Assembly: GCA_946188175.1 (NCBI GenBank)
Contig: CAMHUJ010000125.1
Coordinates: 1-5,852, forward strand
DNA from: an uncultured Ruminococcus sp.
GTDB lineage: Bacteria; Bacillota; Clostridia; Oscillospirales; Ruminococcaceae
DNA length: 5,852 nt
Direction of reading: 5' to 3'
Under the pieces are notes generated by a model. That model worked only from the letters and a program-made list of their open reading frames with translations. It had not been told where the DNA came from and ran no database searches. Every line of letters starts with the position of its first letter. Position 1 is the first letter of the stretch. The position numbers and the translations under genes were made by a program. Positions 1 through 5,852 of this stretch are shown piece after piece.

Positions 1-2942
1 GCAGCGGCAATTTCTCTGAACAGATCATTTTCATAATGTTCCGTGTAAATGGTCCGGAATCCGTTCTGATGAATCAGCTCAGGTGCATACCCGAGCTTTG
101 CATATCCGCGCAGCCGTTTCTTATACATATTTTCAAGCATTCGCACATGAATATCCGCGTAATCATAAATCATCACGCTGCTTTTGCCCGGATAATCACG
201 ATGCAGCCGACCGACATACTGCGACAGCGTTCCGCTCCATGAAATCGGCATTGCAAGGAACAGCGTATCCAGCCGCAGCTCGTCAAAGCCCTCTCCGGCG
301 TATTTGCCTGTTGCAAGAATGATCATAGATTCCGTTTTCGGGACGGAATGCACCAGTTCAAGCTGTTCCCGTTTTGTCTTTGCTGTACCCTGACCACTGA
401 GCACGATCACATGATCTGCTGCATCGTTCAGCAAATCTGCAAGTTGCCGGATATGCGTCATTCGTTCGGAAATCACGATTGGTGTCCTGCCGCTATGAAC
501 AACCATTTTTATATCATTGACAATCAATGTATTTCTATATTCGCTTTCTGTAATTTGCTTGTACACTTCCGTAATTGTCGGCTTATCGTCAGAAATGTCC
601 GTGCGGAATTTTGTAAAACGCGGCACCAGAATATGTGAAAATCCGTGCTTTGCAGCATAGTCCTTCGCATCGGCAGAATAGCGGATCGCGCCGCACTGCA
701 TGAAGATAATCGGCTGATGCCCGTCGGAGCGCTTCGGTGTCGCGGTTAAACCATAGACATATTTTGCGTGGACAGCTTTCAGTACACATTCAAAGCTCTC
801 CGCCGAAACATGATGACATTCGTCAACAATGATCATCCCGTAGTCATTAACAAGCGGCTTCACTTCATGATCTGTGATCAGCGACTGCATAATCGCAATA
901 TCAACAATGCCGGACAGCGTGTTCTTTGTTCCGCCAAGCTGTCCGATAACAGAAAGCTGCTTTTTTCTGCCGCGTTTTCTCGGCTGTTCTGCCAATACTT
1001 CCCTGATATTCAGAAACTGCTCCAGTGCCTTTTTCCATTGCTGCAAAAGTGCCTGCGTATGCACCAGAATCAGTGTGTTGACTTTCCGCTCTGCAATCAT
1101 TCCGATTGCTGCGACGGTTTTGCCGAATGCGGTTGTTGCTGCCAATACACCGGTATCATATTGCAAAAGTGTCTGCACCGCCTCATGCTGGTCAGGACGC
1201 AATTCGCCCTGAAACTGCACATCAATCGGTTTGCCGGTCAAGCGCTGATCGTCAATCTCAGGCTTGCAGCCGTGCTCTGATAAAAATATAGTTAAGCTTT
1301 CCTGACATCCGCGCGGCAGCATCAAATATTTCTCATCTTCGCTTGAAAGATTGATGATACGCGGTTTTCCGTAGGTCGGCATCCGCATTGCCTGTGCCTT
1401 ATAGAAATCCGGATTTTTGAAGCAGGCAAGGCGCTTCATTTTATTCAATACATTCTGCGGCAAACCGCTTTTCGGAATATACAGCATATTCGCAAGCACA
1501 ATACGCAGAGTGTCCGGCAATGAATAGGTTTCGTCCTGCGGGATCAGCTTCCACGGCTCACCCGTCTGTTCCGGTTTCTCCTGATATAATTCGCCCAACT
1601 CGGATTGATCACACAGCGTTTCAATTGCAGCATCCACATCTGCTTCGCACATTTTCTGAACACCGGACAAGAATGCCCATTGGTCATGATACGACATAAA
1701 GTATTCATCCACGAAAACGGAATTGCCGCGCTTCACAGCCTGCTTTTGCAGCGGCAGCGCGATCAGATTACCAAAGCCGCCGACGGGCATTGTATCCTGA
1801 TTCGGGAACATCCGGTCATACGAATCGAATTTGATTTCATGGCGCTGCTTCATTGCTTCCGTCAGCAATCCGCTGCCCAGTTTTCGCGCTTTTGCCGCAG
1901 GAATCGGCGTGTCAAAGAATACCCACAGATGTCCGCCCTCTCCGGAACGGGAGCGTTCGGCTACACAGGGAATATTGTTGCTTCTGCATACATCTCTGAC
2001 CGCAGAAATATCCTTTTGCCAGTCGCCGTCATCAAAATCAATCGCAAGGAAACTGGTTGTTTCATCAGGCAGCATCGGATAAATGCCGATGACATCCCGA
2101 CACAGCTCATCCTTGCCGATCAGATGTCTGAAAACCGCATCATCTGTCAGCCGTGCAAAGCGGCGATTCCTGCATTTCGGACATTTTGTTTTCTGCATAT
2201 CGCAGATACCGGGCTTCCATTTGTTTTCGCATACCGGTGTATATCCGTGCTTCCCGTTCATCGGATTCTCATACCGCAACGCATATACATCCTCACGGCC
2301 GCGAAACAGCGAACGAAATAATGCGATCTTCTCCTGCGGTGTGCTTCTCCATGTGACCTGCGGCGTATCTCCATGATTCTGCGTAGTATCTTCAACTGTG
2401 TTCAGCCGCTCTGCGAGTTTCAGTACATCGCTGATTGCCTGTTCATCCTTCACAACATGCAGATGATCTGTATTTCTGCTGCAAACAAGCGGATAGATCT
2501 CTTTGATGCCGATGCTCTGAAGAATCAGGCGCGCTGTTTCGTATGCGCTTTCAGCACCGCCGCTTCCGCCCTGTGTCAACAGAACTGCACCGTGTTTTGC
2601 TTTTACCGGCAGTGCATCATGCCGGAAAATCTGTGCAGAACTGTATATCTGAAACCGGCTTGCGACCTTCAGCAGCGCCGACGACAACTCTGCATAATGC
2701 ACCGGCGAGGAAATAATGACATGATCACATTCCGAAAGATACGCATAGATTTCCTGCATTTCATCCCTGATCGGACAGGATAGCTTCTCACGACAGCAGC
2801 GGCAGTCGATACATGGTGCAATATCCGCAGTATAGCAATCAACGATCTTGTATTCGCCGTACAGACGGGACAGCAGCTTGTTTATCAGGAAAGCAGTATC
2901 ACCCTCTTTTCGCGGAGAGCCGTTCAGGATCAGTGTTTTCAT
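1..2942 (-). CDS. Flavodoxin-like / TOTE-type primase / SF2 helicase fusion protein (partial, C-terminus beyond the window)
   Basis: One open frame of at least 980 codons begins at ATG 2942-2940 and leaves the window at base 1. Residues 1-182 resemble NAD(P)H-dependent FMN reductases and iron-sulfur flavoproteins: the phosphate loop NGSPRKEGDT is at 7-16, Cys 44, 47, 50 and 56 are spaced CX2CX2CX5C, and SSPVHY is at 78-83. Residues 201-430 match the TOTE conflict-system archaeo-eukaryotic primase domain: LFRSLFRGREDVYA, a four-cysteine zinc-binding-like set (238, 247, 254, 257), the DFDD metal motif (Asp302, Asp304), RSRSGEGGHLW with His338, SYDRMFPNQD, and GGFGNLIALPLQ. Residues 575-960 are an SF2 helicase: RPDQ at 582-585, Walker A ATTAFGKT at 602-609, DECH at 707-710, GLTATP at 730-735, EGFD at 884-887 and QYVGRLHR at 908-915. 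A basic patch (about 654-661) lies inside the helicase. The start is set by AGAGGTGA four bases upstream. No plausible internal start separates the flavin domain from the primase. Family members act on nucleic acids and are thought to serve in biological conflict; the redox role is inference. Confidence 0.93.
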   Translation of the reverse strand, partial: MKTLILNGSPRKEGDTAFLINKLLSRLYGEYKIVDCYTADIAPCIDCRCCREKLSCPIRDEMQEIYAYLSECDHVIISSPVHYAELSSALLKVASRFQIYSSAQIFRHDALPVKAKHGAVLLTQGGSGGAESAYETARLILQSIGIKEIYPLVCSRNTDHLHVVKDEQAISDVLKLAERLNTVEDTTQNHGDTPQVTWRSTPQEKIALFRSLFRGREDVYALRYENPMNGKHGYTPVCENKWKPGICDMQKTKCPKCRNRRFARLTDDAVFRHLIGKDELCRDVIGIYPMLPDETTSFLAIDFDDGDWQKDISAVRDVCRSNNIPCVAERSRSGEGGHLWVFFDTPIPAAKARKLGSGLLTEAMKQRHEIKFDSYDRMFPNQDTMPVGGFGNLIALPLQKQAVKRGNSVFVDEYFMSYHDQWAFLSGVQKMCEADVDAAIETLCDQSELGELYQEKPEQTGEPWKLIPQDETYSLPDTLRIVLANMLYIPKSGLPQNVLNKMKRLACFKNPDFYKAQAMRMPTYGKPRIINLSSEDEKYLMLPRGCQESLTIFLSEHGCKPEIDDQRLTGKPIDVQFQGELRPDQHEAVQTLLQYDTGVLAATTAFGKTVAAIGMIAERKVNTLILVHTQALLQQWKKALEQFLNIREVLAEQPRKRGRKKQLSVIGQLGGTKNTLSGIVDIAIMQSLITDHEVKPLVNDYGMIIVDECHHVSAESFECVLKAVHAKYVYGLTATPKRSDGHQPIIFMQCGAIRYSADAKDYAAKHGFSHILVPRFTKFRTDISDDKPTITEVYKQITESEYRNTLIVNDIKMVVHSGRTPIVISERMTHIRQLADLLNDAADHVIVLSGQGTAKTKREQLELVHSVPKTESMIILATGKYAGEGFDELRLDTLFLAMPISWSGTLSQYVGRLHRDYPGKSSVMIYDYADIHVRMLENMYKKRLRGYAKLGYAPELIHQNGFRTIYTEHYENDLFREIAA

Positions 2943-2946
2943 GAAA

Positions 2947-2954
2947 TCACCTCT
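2947..2954 (-). promoter_or_regulatory. Ribosome binding site of the fusion gene
   Basis: On the minus strand AGAGGTGA lies four bases before ATG 2942-2940. It supports a start at the flavodoxin-like domain rather than at the primase, so the flavin domain is part of the translated product. Confidence 0.75.
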
Positions 2955-2971
2955 GCAACATTTCTGCTATT

Positions 2972-3000
2972 ATTGTATCATATCCTGGCTCAAAGCACAA
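2972..3000 (-). promoter_or_regulatory. Probable extended -10 promoter of the fusion gene
   Basis: The minus strand reads TGATACAAT, an extended -10 element with hexamer TACAAT at 2977-2972. The hexamer 17 bp upstream is TTGTGC (3000-2995), which matches only the TTG of a -35; the TGn extension would compensate. Transcription would start near 2965, giving a leader of about 23 bases. An alternative -35-like TTGACT (3036-3031) is paired only with a poor -10 (AATATC). Confidence 0.5.
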
Positions 3001-3011
3001 GATATTTGATA

Positions 3012-3036
3012 TTGAAAGTGAAAGCTTTTAAGTCAA
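3012..3036. repeat. Imperfect palindrome around AAAGCTTT between the divergent promoters
   Basis: The perfect 8-bp palindrome AAAGCTTT (3021-3028) sits between outer half-elements TTGA (3012-3015) and TCAA (3033-3036), which are one base out of symmetric register. It lies upstream of both divergent promoters, where an operator could act on both. The symmetry is weak and could be chance in AT-rich DNA. Confidence 0.2.
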
Positions 3037-3072
3037 ACTAAAATTCGGGATTTCAAATTCAGCAATACCATC

Positions 3073-3101
3073 TTGACTATTGTATCAGAAAATGATATAA
3101 T
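3073..3101 (+). promoter_or_regulatory. Near-consensus sigma-A promoter of the DUF4143 ATPase gene
   Basis: TTGACT (3073-3078) and TATAAT (3096-3101) are separated by exactly 17 bp, a textbook vegetative promoter. Transcription should start around 3107-3108, leaving a leader of about 43 bases before ATG 3151. A longer in-frame reading could begin with the TTG at 3073, but that codon is the -35 element and lies upstream of the transcript, so the longer start is rejected. Confidence 0.85.
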
Positions 3102-3103
3102 AG

Positions 3104-3136
3104 CGACAGAAGCAGAAAGCTATTCTGGATTCGTCG
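3104..3136 (+). other. Possible stem-loop in the leader of the ATPase gene
   Basis: CAGAA (3113-3117) can pair with TTCTG (3123-3127) over a five-base loop, and outside an internal loop CGAC (3104-3107) can pair with GTCG (3133-3136). The structure would end just before the ribosome binding site. The stems are short, so a regulatory role is only a possibility. Confidence 0.2.
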
Positions 3137-3140
3137 AAAA

Positions 3141-3146
3141 AGGAGG
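3141..3146 (+). promoter_or_regulatory. Ribosome binding site deciding the ATPase start
   Basis: A perfect AGGAGG lies four bases before ATG 3151. Together with the promoter it fixes the translation start at 3151, 26 codons downstream of the first possible start in the same frame. Confidence 0.85.
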
Positions 3147-3150
3147 CTGT

Positions 3151-4410
3151 ATGGATTTTATTCACCGGCATATCGAAGACATCGTTATGAAAGTGAACGG
3201 CACCTTCAAAGGTGTACTTTTGACCGGCGCTCGCCAGACGGGAAAATCGACACTTCTTCAGGAGCTGTTTCCTGATAAAAGATATGTTCCCATTGATGAT
3301 CCTTTTATCGAAGCACAGGCAAATGAAAACCCAAACGAATTTATGATGCTGAATCCGCCACCTGTTATTTACGACGAGGTACAGCGGGCGCCGGGCTTAT
3401 TCCGGTTCATCAAGATCAAGTGTGATGAAAGCAAGGATCGAGGAATGTTCTGCCTTTCTGGTTCACAGCCTCTTGAGCTAATGGAAAAGGCATCAGAATC
3501 CTTGTCCGGCAGAATCGGCGTTCTGAAATTAAGTGGACTCTCCCTCAGAGAAATACAGAACTGCCCGTTCAAGGATCCGTTTATCCCCACGATGGATTAC
3601 CTGGCAAGAAGGAATCAGTCAGCCGTTCCGGTCGCAAACATCTGGGAGATGATTCATCGCGGCGGATATCCGGAATTGCAGAACAAGGATGTCGATTGGT
3701 CTCTTTTCTTCGGCAGCTATATCAGAACATATCTGGAACGGGATGTCAGAAAGCTGACTGCCGTTCAGGATCTGAACGATTTTCGGCGGTTCATGGTTGC
3801 AGTTGCCGCGAGAACAGGGCAGATGCTCAATTATACCAATATTGCGGATGAAATCGGCAAGGATGCTATGACCGTCAAGCACTGGATATCCATTCTGGAA
3901 GCAACGGGTATTATATATATTCTGGAGCCATACACGGCTTCTGCATTGAAGCGGGCAATCAAAACGCCCAAGATTTATTTCAAGGATACGGGGCTTGCTG
4001 CGTATTTAACAAGATGGCTTACGCCGGATGCTCTGGCTTGCGGTGCAATGAGCGGACAAATATTTGAAACATATGTAATCACTGAAATTCTGAAATCCTA
4101 TTCCAACCGTGGACTGGACTATCGGTATTTTGTTTCCTATTATCGCGGAAAAGACAAAAAGAAGACAAAAAAAGACGGCATGGAGATTGCCGTCGAAAGC
4201 GGAATTGATTTCATTATCGAGGAGAACGGCGTTCTGTATCCGATTGAGATCAAACAGGCATCCAATGTCACAGCAGATATGACAAGTGCATTCACTGTGC
4301 TTGATCAGATTCCTGACAAGAAACGAGGAACCGGTGCAGTCGTATGTATGTGTCCGCAGCCCAGAGTTTTACGGGAGAATATCCTTGCGATACCGGTTTG
4401 GTATCTGTAA
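3151..4410 (+). CDS. AAA_14 / DUF4143 family ATP-binding protein
   Basis: The 419-residue product is typical in length and layout for this family. The N-terminal P-loop ATPase (AAA_14) shows Walker A GARQTGKS at residues 26-33, Walker B VIYDEVQ at 72-78 and a sensor-like CLSGSQ at 101-106. The DUF4143 part follows, with YIRTYLERDVR at 190-200, a winged-helix-like stretch (about 226-258) and YFKDTGLAAYL at 276-286. The C-terminus has a PD-(D/E)XK-like signature: Asp353 in GIDF and Glu366/Lys368 in IEIK, the spacing expected of that nuclease fold and common in this family. A lysine-rich loop (about 334-341) precedes it. No signal peptide or membrane segment is seen. The cellular role of the family is not established; nuclease activity and a role in defence are inferences. 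It has its own strong promoter, diverges from the primase-helicase gene and may be co-transcribed with the next gene. The start at 3151 rests on AGGAGG. Confidence 0.92.
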   Translation: MDFIHRHIEDIVMKVNGTFKGVLLTGARQTGKSTLLQELFPDKRYVPIDDPFIEAQANENPNEFMMLNPPPVIYDEVQRAPGLFRFIKIKCDESKDRGMFCLSGSQPLELMEKASESLSGRIGVLKLSGLSLREIQNCPFKDPFIPTMDYLARRNQSAVPVANIWEMIHRGGYPELQNKDVDWSLFFGSYIRTYLERDVRKLTAVQDLNDFRRFMVAVAARTGQMLNYTNIADEIGKDAMTVKHWISILEATGIIYILEPYTASALKRAIKTPKIYFKDTGLAAYLTRWLTPDALACGAMSGQIFETYVITEILKSYSNRGLDYRYFVSYYRGKDKKKTKKDGMEIAVESGIDFIIEENGVLYPIEIKQASNVTADMTSAFTVLDQIPDKKRGTGAVVCMCPQPRVLRENILAIPVWYL

Positions 4411-4428
4411 GGCCGGTGTATTGTATTC

Positions 4429-4463
4429 ATCGTGACATATTTGCCCGAAAAAGCGGGCACGAT
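4429..4463 (+). terminator. Hairpin after the ATPase gene, possible weak or leaky terminator
   Basis: GCCCG (4443-4447) pairs with CGGGC (4454-4458) over a six-base loop, and the flanking ATCGT (4429-4433) pairs with ACGAT (4459-4463), leaving a nine-base bulge on the left side only. The following bases are AT-rich but lack an uninterrupted T run, so termination would be partial. It could instead be an RNA-processing or stability element between two operon genes. Confidence 0.35.
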
Positions 4464-4474
4464 TATTTCTATAC

Positions 4475-4481
4475 GGAAGTG
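4475..4481 (+). promoter_or_regulatory. Ribosome binding site of the pRiA4b-like gene
   Basis: GGAAGTG, an imperfect Shine-Dalgarno, ends five bases before ATG 4487 and supports that start. No convincing promoter was seen in 4411-4486; GTGACA at 4432-4437 resembles a -35 but has no -10 at the right distance. Confidence 0.6.
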
Positions 4482-4486
4482 ATTAT

Positions 4487-5852
4487 ATGAAATCAAGGAT
4501 TTACTCGAAAAATATATCCTATATTATCAGCGTATCTGTCGGGAAAGGCTGCTACCGTCATCTGCGAATATCCGGCAACAAGACGCTGCATGATCTTGCG
4601 GATACAATTCTTTGGGCATTTGAATTCGATCATGATCATCTGTATGCATTTTTCATGGATGACAAATGGTGGTCGCGTGGAAATGTGTATCATTCCCCCT
4701 ATGACGACACACCGCCGTTTGCAGATGAGATCAAACTAACAAAACTGCGCCTTTTCAAAGGGCAAGCCTTCAAATTTCTGTTTGATTATGGAGATGAATG
4801 GCGGTTCCAGTGCAAGGTGCTTCAGGTACTCGATGAAACCACAAAGGAATCGGAAATTGTCCGCATGAAGGGCGAACCGCCGGAGCAGTATCCGGTTTTT
4901 GACGAGGACTTTGACTATGACGAATATAATAAGCCGGAAGAATCGTATCCGCCGATTACGATGACAACCCGTAAACAGAGCACACCTTCAATTGTGCAAT
5001 CAGCTAATCTGGCCCCTCTGCCGGAGAAAACAGAAAAGGCAGATATTGACGACGCAGTATTTGAGGCAGCGTTTCAATACCGCAGCGATAAGCTCTGGAA
5101 TAAACTGAACGATACCGATATATTTGCTGTATGTCTTTCAAACGGTGAGATTGGATACTGCTCCGTCACGGGCTCAATCGGTGTATGTATCGCTCTTGGG
5201 TTATATATCGGCGATGAAGGTCTTTGGTCACTGTATCAGATTTTTCAGAATGCGTTTGAAAATTCCTTTGCAACTGTGATCTCACAGAATTGTCTCCGGC
5301 TTGAACTAACAGATAAGAGCGAGATTCCTGCGCCGATTGTAAATGCTGCAAAAGCATACGGGGATGCACACACAATCAAATTCAACGGAAAAAAGCGCTA
5401 TCCGACATTTCTGAAAATGCAAAGCTATCTTATGCCCGATTATATAAAAACCAAGGAGGATTTCCGGCTTCTGGCAGAGGCTTTACGGGCGGCACATGAG
5501 GTTGCCGGGAAACTGAAAACGGTCTCAAAGACTAAGCTCGGTCTGGATGATACACTGAATGTCATCCCGCTGCTGACGCCGGACGGAAACGGATACAAGT
5601 GGTCGCTGATGAAAAAACCGGATGCACCGGAGTTTCCTTATGCAAAGCCAGTGATTTCAGAGGAGAAGGCAGCAGCATTGCGTGCGCTTCCGCAAAAGGG
5701 CAAATGGGAAAGCTGCATTTACATACTGAGCGATTCTGTTCGCGATGAACATGTAGACCGCGATGTGTTTCAGCCGTTGCTGCTGACGGCTGGCGTTCCG
5801 TCAAAGCTGAAAAAAGTAATTCTCGGAAACGGCTATTATCCGGAGATCGTCG
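4487..5852 (+). CDS. pRiA4b ORF-3-like domain protein with additional uncharacterised domains (partial, C-terminus beyond the window)
   Basis: The frame from ATG 4487 is open for 455 codons to the window edge. Residues 5-115 fit the plasmid pRiA4b ORF-3-like domain: a strand ending at RHLRI (24-28), TLHDLADTILWAF (33-45), DHLYAF (50-55) and the hallmark FDYGDEWRF (99-107). An acidic stretch rich in Asp, Glu and Tyr (about 138-152) leads into a low-complexity linker to about 185. Residues 190-320 (DKLWNKLNDTDIFAV, GYCSVTG, LGLYIGDEGL) resemble a domain of unknown function often found after such linkers, possibly DUF7309. The region from about 375 on (WSLMKKPDAPEFPY, KGKWESCIYIL) may be a DUF6930-like domain; both DUF names are from memory and uncertain. 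No enzymatic motif, signal peptide or membrane helix is evident. It lies 76 bases after the ATPase gene on the same strand and is probably transcribed with it through a weak hairpin. Its function is unknown. Confidence 0.85.
   Translation, partial: MKSRIYSKNISYIISVSVGKGCYRHLRISGNKTLHDLADTILWAFEFDHDHLYAFFMDDKWWSRGNVYHSPYDDTPPFADEIKLTKLRLFKGQAFKFLFDYGDEWRFQCKVLQVLDETTKESEIVRMKGEPPEQYPVFDEDFDYDEYNKPEESYPPITMTTRKQSTPSIVQSANLAPLPEKTEKADIDDAVFEAAFQYRSDKLWNKLNDTDIFAVCLSNGEIGYCSVTGSIGVCIALGLYIGDEGLWSLYQIFQNAFENSFATVISQNCLRLELTDKSEIPAPIVNAAKAYGDAHTIKFNGKKRYPTFLKMQSYLMPDYIKTKEDFRLLAEALRAAHEVAGKLKTVSKTKLGLDDTLNVIPLLTPDGNGYKWSLMKKPDAPEFPYAKPVISEEKAAALRALPQKGKWESCIYILSDSVRDEHVDRDVFQPLLLTAGVPSKLKKVILGNGYYPEIV

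Noticed and set aside
768..1280. Plus-strand open frame of 170 codons, and the other plus-strand frames within 36-2783
   Set aside because: All lie antisense to the continuous primase-helicase fusion frame, whose family motifs are clear. The plus-strand translations are Cys/His-rich without recognisable domains.
2342..2400. Possible gene boundary separating the flavodoxin domain from the primase domain
   Set aside because: No stop codon, no ATG/GTG/TTG start and no ribosome-binding sequence was found in the linker. The frame is continuous.
4148..4173. A-rich stretch with a run of seven A in the ATPase gene, considered as a programmed frameshift site
   Set aside because: The frame continues normally into the conserved GIDF...IEIK motif, so no shift is needed. 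The stretch simply encodes a lysine-rich loop.
3369..4693. Minus-strand open frames of 63-87 codons under the ATPase gene and the start of the pRiA4b-like gene
   Set aside because: They are short and antisense to well-supported genes, and their translations show no recognisable motifs.
5166..5804. Minus-strand open frames of 69 and 80 codons
   Set aside because: They overlap the pRiA4b-like gene, which has a coherent domain layout, and they show no recognisable motifs.
1..5852. CRISPR array, tRNA, rRNA, insertion sequence or attachment site
   Set aside because: No regularly spaced repeats, RNA-gene signatures, transposase motifs or terminal inverted repeats were seen on either strand.

Overview
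The window looks like chromosomal or accessory DNA of a gut-type Firmicute, most likely a Ruminococcus/Oscillospiraceae relative. This is an inference from moderate GC (judged by eye), canonical sigma-A promoter hexamers, AGGAGG-like ribosome binding sites and the protein families present (TOTE-type primase-helicase, DUF4143 ATPase, pRiA4b ORF-3-like protein). No rRNA, tRNA, CRISPR array or insertion sequence was seen.

Layout: bases 1-2942 (minus strand) are a single uninterrupted reading frame that runs off the left edge, with at least 980 codons visible. I read it codon by codon and found no stop or frame break. It encodes an unusual fusion. An N-terminal flavodoxin-fold/iron-sulfur-flavoprotein-like oxidoreductase (about residues 1-182) is joined to an archaeo-eukaryotic-type primase domain of the TOTE conflict-system family (about 201-430) and then to an SF2 DECH helicase (about 575-960). 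The last visible residues resemble the start of a further C-terminal domain that lies outside the window.

Bases 2943-3150 are a divergent control region. A minus-strand extended -10 promoter with a ribosome binding site drives the fusion gene. A near-consensus plus-strand promoter (TTGACT, 17 bp, TATAAT) drives the rightward genes. Bases 3151-4410 (plus) encode a 419-residue AAA_14/DUF4143 ATPase with a C-terminal PD-(D/E)XK-like motif. After a 76-base gap holding a hairpin, bases 4487 to the right edge (plus) encode a protein with a pRiA4b ORF-3-like N-terminal domain, an acidic linker and further poorly characterised domains; it is also truncated by the window.

How the parts may work together is inference. 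The primase-helicase fusion has the look of a nucleic-acid-targeting defence or conflict protein, and the neighbouring ATPase with a possible nuclease fold is also of accessory-island type. The flavin/Fe-S module fused to a TOTE primase-helicase is the most novel element, because it suggests redox input into a DNA/RNA-processing machine. Nothing in the sequence proves that the divergent genes form one system.
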